NCBI RefSeq assembly: GCF_000373765.1
Contig: NZ_KB892435.1
Coordinates: forward strand, 8,468 to 72,467
Direction of reading: 5' to 3'
DNA: 64,000 nucleotides
From: Legionella shakespearei DSM 23087
GTDB taxonomy: Bacteria; Pseudomonadota; Gammaproteobacteria; Legionellales; Legionellaceae
The notes under the pieces were generated by a model. It did not search any database. It was given only the letters and a program-made list of their open reading frames with translations, and had not been told where the DNA came from. Both the position numbers and the translations under genes were made by a program. Position 1 is the stretch's first letter; each line of letters starts with the position of its first letter. Below, in pieces: positions 27,944 through 37,436 of the stretch.

Positions 27944-28051
27944 AGAAACCCCTTAACCTCGCTTGTCTTTTAGGGAAACCTGCATCCATGCGGTCGGTGT
28001 GCACATCCCTGTGCACAACGCCCTAAAAGCCAAGCGAGGTCAAGAGGTTTC
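27944..28051. repeat. R6 palindromic repeat, copy 2
   Basis: GAAACCCCTTAACCTCGCTT pairs with AAGCGAGGTCAAGAGGTTTC. The outer arms differ from copy 1 at paired positions (CTCGC/GCGAG versus CTAAGCG/CGCTTAG), so the hairpin is kept while the sequence changes. Confidence 0.88.
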
Positions 28052-28194
28052 CGAGAGACCGTGCCAGAGCAACAGAGCCATTAAACCAGAATCTTGGCAG
28101 GGTCTGTAGCCCGGTCTGCTGTAACTGTCTCTTGATCACATCTTAGTCTATGCCCTAGACTAATGCTAAATCATGCTCTGTGCCGCAACAAAAC

Positions 28195-28287
28195 TTCCGC
28201 TTCTTGACGGTCGCGGCTCGGTTTCTGGTGCACGATGAAGTCAATACGAACGCACGAAAACCGAGCCGCGACCGTCAGGAAGCGGAA
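28195..28287. repeat. R3 palindromic repeat, copy 3
   Basis: TTCCGCTTCTTGACGGTCGC at the left pairs with GCGACCGTCAGGAAGCGGAA at the right. The centre TGCACGATGAAG...CGAACGCACG also occurs beside the R3 arm at 15446, so the centre is part of the element. Confidence 0.88.
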
Positions 28288-28523
28288 CAGTTATACTGGC
28301 AGGGACTGTGTTTCTGCTCTGAATCCATGGCTCCCTCGGACAAGCTGAGGGATGTCGGAGTCAATCCCAGATTGTGTTCTCAGAGATGTGTAGAAGAGTC
28401 AGCTGCTCGCAGCCGTGATCGAAGGGCAATAAACTCATTCCCCGTATTACGGCTGACGCCTAATATGGGCTACGAAATCTGATATATTGCGGTAGCATTT
28501 TTCCGGATATGGTTTTGTAAAAA

Positions 28524-30863
28524 TTAATAATAATATTTAGTACGCTTGGCCCATTCACTTTCCGGATAAAACCGATGTAATGCAGCGAAGGCACGTTGCG
28601 ACGCAAAGGAACTGCTGTTGTAGCAGGCCACAATACGTGTTGCACGGACAGACAATCCTAACAATTCCGCATACCTTTGATCTTTATGATGTTTTCTTGC
28701 CAGGCGGGCAGTTGTATCTGCAATCCATTGCGCGCCATCTGGCAGGGAGTTAATTTGTTCTTGCTCTTTTACCCATTCTTTTTGTTGTGCCGAGGTAAGT
28801 AGCTTAGCAATCGGGGTTTGCAACAAAACTCGATTTACATTTTCATTCACATCTTCGTCATATTTCATCTCCCTGGTTCGTGTCAGATTAGCACACCAAT
28901 AAGGCCATTCATGATATTTGCCCGCTACAATACGCGGTTCAATTCTGTAAGTTAATTCGTCATCATCAAGGACAGGATTCCAGGTGTTTCTAAGATTGAT
29001 TATCGGGTTGAGCTCGGGATAATGTAACAATGCATTAACGAACAATCGGTATCTTTCATCCTGATTTTTAGTTTTTCGGCTGGCTTTGATCGTAGTTGTT
29101 AACGCTGGGTTCAATTTTATTGTTTCAGCGGCTACAGCATCAGCAATTGCGAATTTGCCGAGCAAGGTGGCTCTTGCCCAGATGGAGGCATAAAGTTGTG
29201 GTCTGGCAAGTTTGGGTATTCGTTTTGATTCTGCAATTTGGGTTAATACTGATAAAGGCAGTTTATTGAGGGTTTGTGAAAAAGCAGAATGACTATAGAA
29301 AGGATATGGGGTGGTTTCTATAGCGGGATAAAGCGATACCATGGATGCAGAAGGCACAAAAAAACCATAGGAAAGTAACTGTTCTATGTTTTCTGAGAGT
29401 TGCAAGCCAAAGTTTAAAAAATACATGGACGTGGCAAAATCCTCTCCCGGCTGTAAAGCGGCCAAAGTACTATTAATGAGTTGCCGTTGTCTGCCAAACG
29501 AGGAGGTTTTATTTTCTGTCAGGGTGGCATTAATCCAGGCAGCGCGGATACTGAAAAATCCTGGATTAGCAGGTTGAACCTGTGCCGCAGCCTTAAATAA
29601 CTCATTTCTCTGTTCCGGATTTGCTACCTGAATGGTGTTCAGAGCAACAAGAAGCCAGGCCATATTATCGCGGTTTTTATCCCAACGGGCGTAAGCATTT
29701 GGAAAAGTCTTTTCGGCATTTTTGGACAGATATGCCGATAGCCATTCAGCAAGTTCTGAATCATCAGCAAAGACATCACGCCAGTTAACATTCTGATTAT
29801 AAAAAATGAGATCAGAAAATTCAGGATTGCTTATCTTTTGTTCCGTCTGGCGGGCAATCTCAACAAGCCTTCCTCTTATATCCAGTCGTCCTTTAATAAT
29901 ATTTCTGTAGTTAATCGCGTCCTGTTTTACACGAAGATCCTGAGCATTATCGGCTAATTGCTGCATCCCTGAGAGCGCTTTTTTTAATAGCTCATGATCT
30001 CGGGGGATGTAATTCGGGTATTCTGCATCCATGCATGCTGCCCTGGTAAATGCTCTGTAAATCAGGTATTGAGCCAATTCGTGCCAGGGATAATCGTCTT
30101 GTTGCGCGAGTGGTGCAAACAATTCAGCCGATTGGAGCAAATCCAGTTTTTCGTCTGAATTGAAATAAATGGCGGCACGCATGTATTTTATGTCCGCTTG
30201 TAACAGGGGGAGTGCATGGGTTGGGATTGCGTTAAGATCCGCATTTAAATCAAGGGTATCATTGCGGAACAATTTCTTTTGGGCTGCAATCCAGAGCATG
30301 ATGATTTCTCTTTGTTCCTCTGTGGAAAGAGTGCTCTGACTTAATTCGTTGACAATAGTATGTAACCTGAGAGTAGCAAAGCCAAACCTTTCATAGGTAT
30401 GGGAGGCATCATCTGTGACAGGTTGATTGAGTAAAGTAATAAATTCAAGTACAGGTGAGGGGTACAAAGATGCATAATGCCAGCGCAATGGCTCCCTGGG
30501 GGGCGCGTATTTGAACCAAATTCCTTCTCTTTCATTTGCAGTCATAGGGTAGTAATCATCTGATAAACCTGCAAAAAAACTCAGATAGGCATCCAGTGCA
30601 TCTTGTTGCTCCGCCCTTGATAAGGGATTTTTCGATAAATACCGATAGGCAATAATCAGGTAAGACATGTGATATTGGGGACTTATCACTCCCAAATGTC
30701 CTGCGAGATATTTATTCATGGGAAAATCAGGATGAGTTCGTCCACCAAGTCCTCTGTTTTCCGGATAGTAATCACAGCTGAATGAATGAGGGGCATAATT
30801 GAGGCAGGAGCTGAAAATAAGTCCCCGTGCTATTAAGCCCATGTATTTTCTAATATGTTTCAT
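28524..30863 (-). CDS. Large exported hypothetical protein, 779 aa
   Basis: I do not recognise a family. The start at 30863 (MKHIRKYMGLIARGLIFSSC) has AGGGA a few nt upstream and gives a signal-peptide-like N-terminus. The start 13 codons earlier lacks this. The mature part begins near CDYYPENRGLGGRTHPDFPM. The body is mostly helical with repeating Leu/Ala/Gln pairs, suggesting a TPR-like solenoid. The many Trp and Tyr residues and the CDYY start suggest a periplasmic or outer-membrane protein. Flanked by repeats on both sides, it appears to be a single-gene unit. Confidence 0.75.
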   Translation of the reverse strand: MKHIRKYMGLIARGLIFSSCLNYAPHSFSCDYYPENRGLGGRTHPDFPMNKYLAGHLGVISPQYHMSYLIIAYRYLSKNPLSRAEQQDALDAYLSFFAGLSDDYYPMTANEREGIWFKYAPPREPLRWHYASLYPSPVLEFITLLNQPVTDDASHTYERFGFATLRLHTIVNELSQSTLSTEEQREIIMLWIAAQKKLFRNDTLDLNADLNAIPTHALPLLQADIKYMRAAIYFNSDEKLDLLQSAELFAPLAQQDDYPWHELAQYLIYRAFTRAACMDAEYPNYIPRDHELLKKALSGMQQLADNAQDLRVKQDAINYRNIIKGRLDIRGRLVEIARQTEQKISNPEFSDLIFYNQNVNWRDVFADDSELAEWLSAYLSKNAEKTFPNAYARWDKNRDNMAWLLVALNTIQVANPEQRNELFKAAAQVQPANPGFFSIRAAWINATLTENKTSSFGRQRQLINSTLAALQPGEDFATSMYFLNFGLQLSENIEQLLSYGFFVPSASMVSLYPAIETTPYPFYSHSAFSQTLNKLPLSVLTQIAESKRIPKLARPQLYASIWARATLLGKFAIADAVAAETIKLNPALTTTIKASRKTKNQDERYRLFVNALLHYPELNPIINLRNTWNPVLDDDELTYRIEPRIVAGKYHEWPYWCANLTRTREMKYDEDVNENVNRVLLQTPIAKLLTSAQQKEWVKEQEQINSLPDGAQWIADTTARLARKHHKDQRYAELLGLSVRATRIVACYNSSSFASQRAFAALHRFYPESEWAKRTKYYY

Positions 30864-30917
30864 GATGTTCCCTGAATTAATGATGTATGGTGTCACTGCC
30901 ATTAAGTTAAGCGCTAC

Positions 30918-31007
30918 TCCGCCGTCCCGCGGCTTGTCCGCGGTATCCAGAGATCTAAGTTCGGAGTGAGATTCCTGGATGCCGCGGACAAGCCGCGGGA
31001 CGGCGGA
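30918..31007. repeat. R2 palindromic repeat, copy 3
   Basis: TCCGCCGTCCCGCGGCTTGT pairs with ACAAGCCGCGGGACGGCGGA around a centre resembling that of copy 1 (AGAGAT...CGGAGT). It lies 3 nt from the stop codon of the 79-aa gene and upstream of the 779-aa gene. Confidence 0.9.
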
Positions 31008-31009
31008 AC

Positions 31010-31249
31010 TTAATGATAGTGATGTATGATGTCTGCCATATTTTGCGCTTTCTTTATAGTCTGTTCATTCCAGCTTCCTTTGGTAAAAACAAATACGGGC
31101 ACTTGCGCCCTCAATGGAATTTCCCATTGTTCAAAAGTCGCAAGCCCAATTGCTGATTGACATTCCGGGGCTAATCTACTGATGTTTTTGGGGAAATGGT
31201 CAATAAACGATTGCCGCTGCCATTTATAACGGCTAAGGCTGAAATACAT
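31010..31249 (-). CDS. Small hypothetical protein, 79 aa
   Basis: Frame MYFSLSRYKWQRQSFIDHFP...ADIIHHYH, with no recognised family. It is divergent from smc with a 76-nt gap, and an R2 hairpin abuts its 3' end. The ribosome-binding site is weak and an upstream in-frame TGA limits the start. The mixed hydrophobic/charged composition is protein-like, but coding status is uncertain. Confidence 0.45.
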   Translation of the reverse strand: MYFSLSRYKWQRQSFIDHFPKNISRLAPECQSAIGLATFEQWEIPLRAQVPVFVFTKGSWNEQTIKKAQNMADIIHHYH

Positions 31250-31325
31250 ACCTATGCGACTAAAATAGTCATAATTCGCTTCCTCAGTTATAATAGCCGA
31301 TTATTATTTTCAGCTCATAGCCTTT

Positions 31326-34300
31326 ATGCACCTTAAGCAATTGAAATTAGCCGGTTTTAAGTCATTTGTTGATCCTACCGTAGTCCATTTTCCCAGCCAG
31401 TTAGTTGCTGTTGTGGGGCCTAATGGTTGTGGTAAGTCCAATATTATTGATGCCGTGCGTTGGGTGATGGGGGAAAGTTCTGCCAAGAATTTGCGTGGCG
31501 AATCCATGACTGATGTTATTTTCAATGGGTCTTCTAACCGTAAACCGGTAGGGCAAGCTTCAGTTGAATTGGTTTTTGATAATAGTCTCGGACGTTTGAC
31601 TGGGCCTTTTGCCAGTTACGGGGAAATTGCGGTAAAGCGTGTGGTGACCCGTGATGGGGATTCTTCTTATTATTTAAATGGCAGCCGATGCAGAAGAAAA
31701 GATGTCACGGATATTTTTCTTGGTACGGGAGCTGGGGCACGTGGCTATTCTATTATTGGCCAGGGGACAGTGTCGCGTCTGATTGAAGCAAAACCGGAAG
31801 AATTAAGAGCGTTTCTTGAGGAGGCTGCCGGTGTTTCAAAATATAAAGAACGGCGTAAGGAAACACTACAGCGTATTGAGCATACCCGCGAAAATCTGAC
31901 TCGTATTTCCGATATCAGGGAAGAGCTGGACAAGCAATTACAACGTCTGGAGCGTCAGGCTAAAGCCGCTGAACGTTATACGCTTTTAAAAGAAGAAGAG
32001 CAGTTATGCAGGGCTGAAATTCTTGCTCTTAAATGGCAGGACTTTACTGAGCAGCAATTAGTAAAGCAGCGTGAATTGCATGATTTGGCGGTACGTTATG
32101 AACAGCAACAAAGTCTGCTGACTAATTCAAATAAAGAACGGACGTTGTTGAATGAACAACTTCATGATGCCAATGATCATTCACAACAAATTCAGGAATC
32201 CTTTTATCAATTAGGTACGGAAATCGCACGTCTTGAAGAAACAATCCAACAGCAGGAACGGGATAAAAGGCGTTTGGAACAAGACAGGCAACAATTGCAG
32301 GCGGATTGGCAAATTGCTGAAGAGCAGCTAAAGCAGGATAAGGAAGACTTGGTTCATTGTCAGCAAAACGCGAGCGAATTGCAGGAAAAATTACTGAAAC
32401 TAAACGTTGAATTCAAAGAAAAAGAACAGGATTGGCAGGATGCAAAACTGCAGCAGTCGCAATGGGAAACGCGTTGGCAAGAGGTGCAAAGTGCCGCCAG
32501 CACGGTTAAAAGTGAGTTGCAGGTAACACAACTTAAGTTGAATCATTTAGAGCAACAGCGCCAGCAAACCGTCCTGAGACTGGAAAAATTAAACCTGGAT
32601 GACATTTCAGGGGCACTGGAAGATTTGCACTATGCCAAAAATGAGCTGGAAGAAAAGCACAATAAATTAAAAGAAACTCAGGAGTTTGATGCGGAGCAAT
32701 TAAGGCAGGGGAATGAGAATACGAACCGCTTCCGCCTGCAATTGCAAGAAGCAGAACAGCAATTGCATCAATTACAGGACGAATTTCATAGCATAAACAG
32801 CGAGTATGCGGCATTAATCGCAGCCCAGAAAGCAGCAAGACAGGGTAATCAGAGCAAGAGGGAAGGGATAAAAGAGTGGTCTGATAAGCCGCGCCTGATG
32901 GATGTTTTACAAATAGCGCCACAATGGCAATCCGTTTGTGAAATGGTTTTAGGTGAAACCTTACATGCTTATGTGCTGGAAGACTTTGAGGAATTATGGC
33001 CGCAATGGGCTTCCTGTGAAAAACAGGGTGAGCATGTTGTGACTTTGAAATCTGCTGCAGGCAAGCAAACAACAAAACCACGGCTCGCTGATTGTGTGCA
33101 GGGGGCGATTCCAGTCACCTTAAATAATTTTGAACATATTTACATGGCCAGACACCTGGATGAAGCTATCAGTTGGTTAGCTGACCTGGCTGATTATGAA
33201 TCCATAGTCACAGCAAATGGATTCTGGTTGGGTAAAGGATGGGTAAAACTGGTTCGCCGAGAAGAACAAGATGACATGGGATTGCTTGCCCGGCAACAAA
33301 AAATTGCTGAATTAACCGGGCTTGTCGAGCAATTGCAGCAAAAAATCAGCTCTGTGCGTGAACAAAGAGATCAGTATCATGCCCAGCTGCAACAAAGCTT
33401 AAGTTACGTGGAACTGTATCAATTAAACCTGAACGCCAGCAATGATGCCTTAAGGGGTAACACCAACGCGATTGAAGGGAAGCAACAGGCCATTCAACAT
33501 GCCCAGCGGCAGATGGAGCAGCTTGGCTCAGAGCGCAGCGAGCTGGAATTACTGCTCGAAGATCTGGCTATTGAACACATGGACATTACAAGCACACTGA
33601 CTGAGCTGGAGTTACAATTCAAAGCAACAGAAGAGCAGCAACAGCAATTCATTGCAGAAAAACAATCCTGGCTGGAGGCTGTGGCTGTTCAAAATAAACG
33701 AGTTGATGAGTTGCGGGCAGTAGTGCATCAGGCTGAATTGGAATGCGACAGAGAAGTAAATAAAATTCAACAACTTAATGATAGAATTCATCGTGAGCAG
33801 GAACGGCTGGATGTGTTACAGGAGCGTTTGGAACATATTGCTCTGTTATGTGCCCAATCTGCAGAACCAGGTAACGAACTGCAGGAGCAACTAGCGGAAC
33901 AACTCATGCGACATGGTGAAGTCGAGTCGCAACTGACTTTGAGCAGGGAACGTTTGGCCGAAATCCGAATTGCGCTTGAGGCTTTAGAAAAATCCACTTT
34001 AAATCATGATCTTGAAGTAAAACGTGTCCAGGAAGCTATAGGCCAAACGCGAATGGAGGAACAGGCTTTGTCCGTACGTGCAAGCTCAGTTCAGGAGTCG
34101 CTGGATGAATTTGGTTTGCAGGCTTCTGCTTTATTAGAGCATATTGCTGCTGGAATAACGCAAAGCATGCGTGAAGATGATCTGCTTCACATTACGGAAA
34201 AAATCAAACGTCTGGGTGCGATTAATCTGGCGGCGATTGAAGAGTTTGCCACCGAACAACAGCGCAAGCTTTATCTGGACGAACAGCACGAGGATTTAAG

Positions 34301-34820
34301 CCAGGCTTTGGCAACACTGGAAACGGCCATAGACAAGATGGATAGAGAAACGCGTCAACGTCTTGAAAATACTTTTGATGAAGTGAATACTTCTTTTAAA
34401 GCACTTTTTCCACGGCTTTTTGGTGGTGGGAGGGCGCAGCTTGAATTAACTTGTGATAATCTGTTGGAAGCCGGTATCGTAGTAATGGCTCAGCCACCCG
34501 GAAAACGTAACAGCACCATTCATTTATTGTCTGGTGGTGAAAAAGCGATGACCGCAGTAGCTTTGGTGTTTGCGATTTTTCAGTTAAATCCTTCACCATT
34601 TTGTATGTTAGATGAAGTAGATGCACCTTTAGATGACGTAAATGTGGGGCGGTTTTGCGCTTTGGTAAAAGAGATGTCACAATTCGTACAATTCCTGTTT
34701 ATTACTCACAATAAGGTAACGATGGAATTGGCAGATCATTTGATTGGGGTAACTATGCGTGAACCAGGTGTATCACGTTTGGTTGCGGTTGATGTACAAC
34801 AAGCTTTGACTATGGAGTAA
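31326..34820 (+). CDS. smc: Chromosome segregation ATPase SMC
   Basis: Condensin subunit that compacts and segregates DNA with ScpA/ScpB. Of the 1164 residues, the N-terminal head has the Walker A VVGPNGCGKSNIIDAVRWVM (about 28-47). Long Gln/Glu-rich coiled coils flank a hinge near residues 515-660. The C-terminal head carries the signature LLSGGEKAMTAVAL and the Walker B FCMLDEVDAPLDDVNV. It is a SMC, not MukB, which fits Legionellales. zipA starts 3 nt after the stop, so the two form an operon. Confidence 0.97.
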   Translation: MHLKQLKLAGFKSFVDPTVVHFPSQLVAVVGPNGCGKSNIIDAVRWVMGESSAKNLRGESMTDVIFNGSSNRKPVGQASVELVFDNSLGRLTGPFASYGEIAVKRVVTRDGDSSYYLNGSRCRRKDVTDIFLGTGAGARGYSIIGQGTVSRLIEAKPEELRAFLEEAAGVSKYKERRKETLQRIEHTRENLTRISDIREELDKQLQRLERQAKAAERYTLLKEEEQLCRAEILALKWQDFTEQQLVKQRELHDLAVRYEQQQSLLTNSNKERTLLNEQLHDANDHSQQIQESFYQLGTEIARLEETIQQQERDKRRLEQDRQQLQADWQIAEEQLKQDKEDLVHCQQNASELQEKLLKLNVEFKEKEQDWQDAKLQQSQWETRWQEVQSAASTVKSELQVTQLKLNHLEQQRQQTVLRLEKLNLDDISGALEDLHYAKNELEEKHNKLKETQEFDAEQLRQGNENTNRFRLQLQEAEQQLHQLQDEFHSINSEYAALIAAQKAARQGNQSKREGIKEWSDKPRLMDVLQIAPQWQSVCEMVLGETLHAYVLEDFEELWPQWASCEKQGEHVVTLKSAAGKQTTKPRLADCVQGAIPVTLNNFEHIYMARHLDEAISWLADLADYESIVTANGFWLGKGWVKLVRREEQDDMGLLARQQKIAELTGLVEQLQQKISSVREQRDQYHAQLQQSLSYVELYQLNLNASNDALRGNTNAIEGKQQAIQHAQRQMEQLGSERSELELLLEDLAIEHMDITSTLTELELQFKATEEQQQQFIAEKQSWLEAVAVQNKRVDELRAVVHQAELECDREVNKIQQLNDRIHREQERLDVLQERLEHIALLCAQSAEPGNELQEQLAEQLMRHGEVESQLTLSRERLAEIRIALEALEKSTLNHDLEVKRVQEAIGQTRMEEQALSVRASSVQESLDEFGLQASALLEHIAAGITQSMREDDLLHITEKIKRLGAINLAAIEEFATEQQRKLYLDEQHEDLSQALATLETAIDKMDRETRQRLENTFDEVNTSFKALFPRLFGGGRAQLELTCDNLLEAGIVVMAQPPGKRNSTIHLLSGGEKAMTAVALVFAIFQLNPSPFCMLDEVDAPLDDVNVGRFCALVKEMSQFVQFLFITHNKVTMELADHLIGVTMREPGVSRLVAVDVQQALTME

Positions 34821-34823
34821 ATT

Positions 34824-35609
34824 ATGCAGGCTAATTGGAGCTTAATTCTTAATGTCCTGTTGTTAATCGGCGTGATAGTTGCTATCGGACGCTTAATGAA
34901 AGCAAGAAAACAGAGCTTGGGTGCAGAACGGTATCAACCTTCTCTTGGTAAAGTAGAGAATAGTCCTTATGATGCTCAACCCTATAATGACGATATTATT
35001 GCCGTTCGGAAAGTAAACAGAGAGGTGGCCCTTGAGTTGGAAACTGAACATGAGCCTGAACCGCAATTATTTGTTAAAAAAGCGCCTGCAAAACCCCAGC
35101 AGCCTCAGCTTATGCCTGATGACGAACCCAGAATTGAACGTCGTGAAGAAGTAAGAGCAGAGCCTGTAGGTGAAACCCCATCTACCTTAATGATGTTTTT
35201 ATTAGCCAAAGAAAACAGGCAATTTGCCGGATACGAATTATTACAGACCGTTCTCGCTTCAGGTTTACGCTTTGGTGAAGGGCATTTATTTCATCGTCAT
35301 CAATTCGCTAATGGCCAGGGGCCTGTTTTATGCAGTCTTGCTGCGGCAACAGCTACTGGAGTTTTTGATTTGCAAAATATTGGCGCGTTTAGTGTTCGTG
35401 GTTTGTGCCTGTTTATGCACGCATCCAAGAATCCCAGTATTGACGCAGAGCGCTTTAACATTATGCTTGAAACAGCGCGGCAGTTAAGTGAAGGATTAGA
35501 TGCTCATTTGCTGGATGATCAACGCAAACCTCTGACCGAAGCACGTATTACCCATTACCAAAGAGTCTTAAGGATTGAATCCTGGATGGAAGAGTGCGAA
35601 CCCGCTTGA
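34824..35609 (+). CDS. zipA: Cell-division protein ZipA
   Basis: Inner-membrane protein that tethers FtsZ to the membrane at the division site. One N-terminal helix (WSLILNVLLLIGVIVAIGRL) is followed by a variable charged linker with Pro and Glu, then the C-terminal FtsZ-binding domain (about 120-260, LMMFLLAKENRQFAGYELLQ). The protein is short (261 versus 328 aa in E. coli), mainly in the linker. It is coupled to smc. ligA, which often follows zipA, is not here; repeats follow instead. Confidence 0.93.
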   Translation: MQANWSLILNVLLLIGVIVAIGRLMKARKQSLGAERYQPSLGKVENSPYDAQPYNDDIIAVRKVNREVALELETEHEPEPQLFVKKAPAKPQQPQLMPDDEPRIERREEVRAEPVGETPSTLMMFLLAKENRQFAGYELLQTVLASGLRFGEGHLFHRHQFANGQGPVLCSLAAATATGVFDLQNIGAFSVRGLCLFMHASKNPSIDAERFNIMLETARQLSEGLDAHLLDDQRKPLTEARITHYQRVLRIESWMEECEPA

Positions 35610-35626
35610 TGTAAATAAAATAAATT

Positions 35627-35716
35627 GTAGCCCGTATCAGGCGGTAGCCATAATACGGGGAATGAGTTCATTGCCACTTCGATCCCGTATTACGGCTACC
35701 GCCTAATACGGGCTAC
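35627..35716. repeat. R4-variant palindromic repeat
   Basis: GTAGCCCGTATCAGGCGGTA, with GCCATAATACGGGG following, pairs with its inverted copy ending CCTAATACGGGCTAC. It shares only the GTAGCCCG end with R4. Related pieces occur near 28433-28472 and 7703-7731. With the next two elements it fills the zipA-murF gap. Confidence 0.82.
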
Positions 35717-35735
35717 ACCTGCTATTCCCGGATCT

Positions 35736-35838
35736 ACGTCGTCCTGAGCGCGTCTTTTTGCGCGAAGGATCTCCTGAAAGCAGCATGGTGCCAGTATTTG
35801 GAGATCCTTCGCGCAAAAAGATGCGCTCAGGACGACGT
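35736..35838. repeat. R1 palindromic repeat, copy 5
   Basis: ACGTCGTCCTGAGCGCGTCT pairs with its complement ending CAGGACGACGT, with one mismatch (AAAGATGCGC). Confidence 0.9.
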
Positions 35839-35875
35839 GAATTCGGAGGGAGGTTGTTCCGAAATAGCACAGTGC

Positions 35876-35912
35876 GTAGCCCGGCCTGCTCGCAGCCGGG
35901 ATCGAAGTGAAG
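35876..35912. repeat. R4 single arm
   Basis: GTAGCCCGGCCTGCTCGCAG, with CCGGGATCGAAGTG following, has a partial partner (GCGGGGTACGCC) but no full right arm. It lies about 100 nt before murF. Confidence 0.7.
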
Positions 35913-36009
35913 CGGGGTACGCCTGTTTTTAGCAAGCCAAAAATCCTGATGCACTTGAATTAAACGTTAAAGTGTTAGTACACTAGACTTTTAGGCCGAC
36001 TTTAATACT

Positions 36010-37338
36010 ATGAATCTGAATACTATCGCATCATTGCTGTCTCAAACCTGTCTGGTTAATGCCGAGATTAGTGGCGTGTGCACTGACAGCCGCCAATTAA
36101 AGCCTGGAAGCCTGTTTATTGCCCTTGAAGGCGAAAATTTTGACGGGCATAACTTTGTCAAAGAAGCCGAAGCTAAAGGCGCTTTAGCTGTAGTGGTGAG
36201 CCGGCTCACTGACGGTGTTACCATTCCTCAGTTCCTTGTTCCTGACCCCTTAATGGCGCTGGCAAAAATTGCCGCTGCCCACAGGCAGGAAATCCATTGT
36301 CCAGTTATTGCCCTGACCGGTTCTAATGGCAAAACCACTGTTAAAGAAATGATAGCGTCTGTTTTGCCCCAACCTTCATTAGCGACTAAAGGCAATCTGA
36401 ACAATCACATAGGTGCGCCCTTAACTGCTCTTGAATTAAATGCTCAACACCGTTATGCAGTATTTGAATTAGGTGCCAACCATCCCGGTGAGATTGCTCA
36501 TACTGTAGCCATTGTGCATCCTGATGTGACCCTTATTAATAACATAGCGCCAGCTCATGTCGAAGGCTTTGGTTCCATTGATGGTGTCGCTCGTGCTAAA
36601 GGTGAGATTCATCAGGGCTTGTCAGCCACAGGTATTGCCGTAGTGAACGATGATGATGCTTATGCCCATTTTTGGGATGATCTGATTGGCAATAAAAAAA
36701 TAGTGCGCTTTTCCGCCCTTCATCCAGCAGATGTATATGCTCAGGATGTCAGGCTTGATACGCACGGCCGTGCCCATTTCTCACTGGTTTTACCCAATGC
36801 CCATATAGACATCGAGCTACAGGTTCCCGGTTTACATAATGTACGCAATGCTCTGGCTGCGGCAGCTTGCTGTCATTCTGTCGGCATTTCGACTCAGGAT
36901 ATTCAAAAGGGCCTAAACAGTTTTGGCGGTGTGAAGGGGAGAATGACTGTTTTGGCTGGAAAAAATCAGACCACGGTTATCGATGATACCTACAATGCCA
37001 ATTTACGTTCCGTATTAACTGCTCTGGAAGTGCTTGCCGAGCGCTCTGGCAAAAAAATCTTTGTATTCGGAGATATGGGTGAGCTGGGCGAGTGGGCTGA
37101 ACAGCACCATCAGGAAGTGGGATTGGCTGCCCGCCAATTCGGTATTGACCGACTTTTAAGTTGCGGCACGCATAGTGTGTTAACTTCCCAGGCTTTCGGT
37201 GATGGGGGGGATCATTTTACGAATCAGGATGATTTGGTTCAAATATTAAACAAAGAGTTAGAGCCTGATACTACGATTTTAGTAAAAGGTTCGCGCTCAA
37301 GCGCCATGGAAAAAATTGTGCATAAACTGCTTAATTGA
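36010..37338 (+). CDS. murF: UDP-MurNAc-tripeptide-D-Ala-D-Ala ligase MurF
   Basis: Cytoplasmic Mur ligase that adds D-Ala-D-Ala to UDP-MurNAc-tripeptide. Of the 442 residues, the ATP loop is VIALTGSNGKTTVKEMIASV near 95-115, then KGNLNNHIGAPLTALEL, FELGANHPGEI and the C-terminal DDTYNANLRSVLTAL. It is the first gene of the dcw-type cluster here; murE, ftsI and ftsL are not upstream, and a repeat cluster separates it from zipA. mraY follows after about 100 nt. Confidence 0.97.
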   Translation: MNLNTIASLLSQTCLVNAEISGVCTDSRQLKPGSLFIALEGENFDGHNFVKEAEAKGALAVVVSRLTDGVTIPQFLVPDPLMALAKIAAAHRQEIHCPVIALTGSNGKTTVKEMIASVLPQPSLATKGNLNNHIGAPLTALELNAQHRYAVFELGANHPGEIAHTVAIVHPDVTLINNIAPAHVEGFGSIDGVARAKGEIHQGLSATGIAVVNDDDAYAHFWDDLIGNKKIVRFSALHPADVYAQDVRLDTHGRAHFSLVLPNAHIDIELQVPGLHNVRNALAAAACCHSVGISTQDIQKGLNSFGGVKGRMTVLAGKNQTTVIDDTYNANLRSVLTALEVLAERSGKKIFVFGDMGELGEWAEQHHQEVGLAARQFGIDRLLSCGTHSVLTSQAFGDGGDHFTNQDDLVQILNKELEPDTTILVKGSRSSAMEKIVHKLLN

Positions 37339-37436
37339 TGTAGTGTGAGTGTGATATGCTTGGTCGCTTTTTTGCCCTGCCCCATGCGGGTTAAACAGTG
37401 AATCGAACACGGCCTTAATTAACTAAAGGAACAACT

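Noticed and set aside
28195-28287. R3 hairpins as ordinary Rho-independent terminators
   Set aside because: Most copies have no T run at the stem end and long, partly conserved centres, so an element of its own is a better explanation, though some may end transcripts.
35696-35954. Two overlapping minus-strand ORFs in the zipA-murF gap
   Set aside because: Both consist of translated R1 and R4 sequence and match peptides from other copies.
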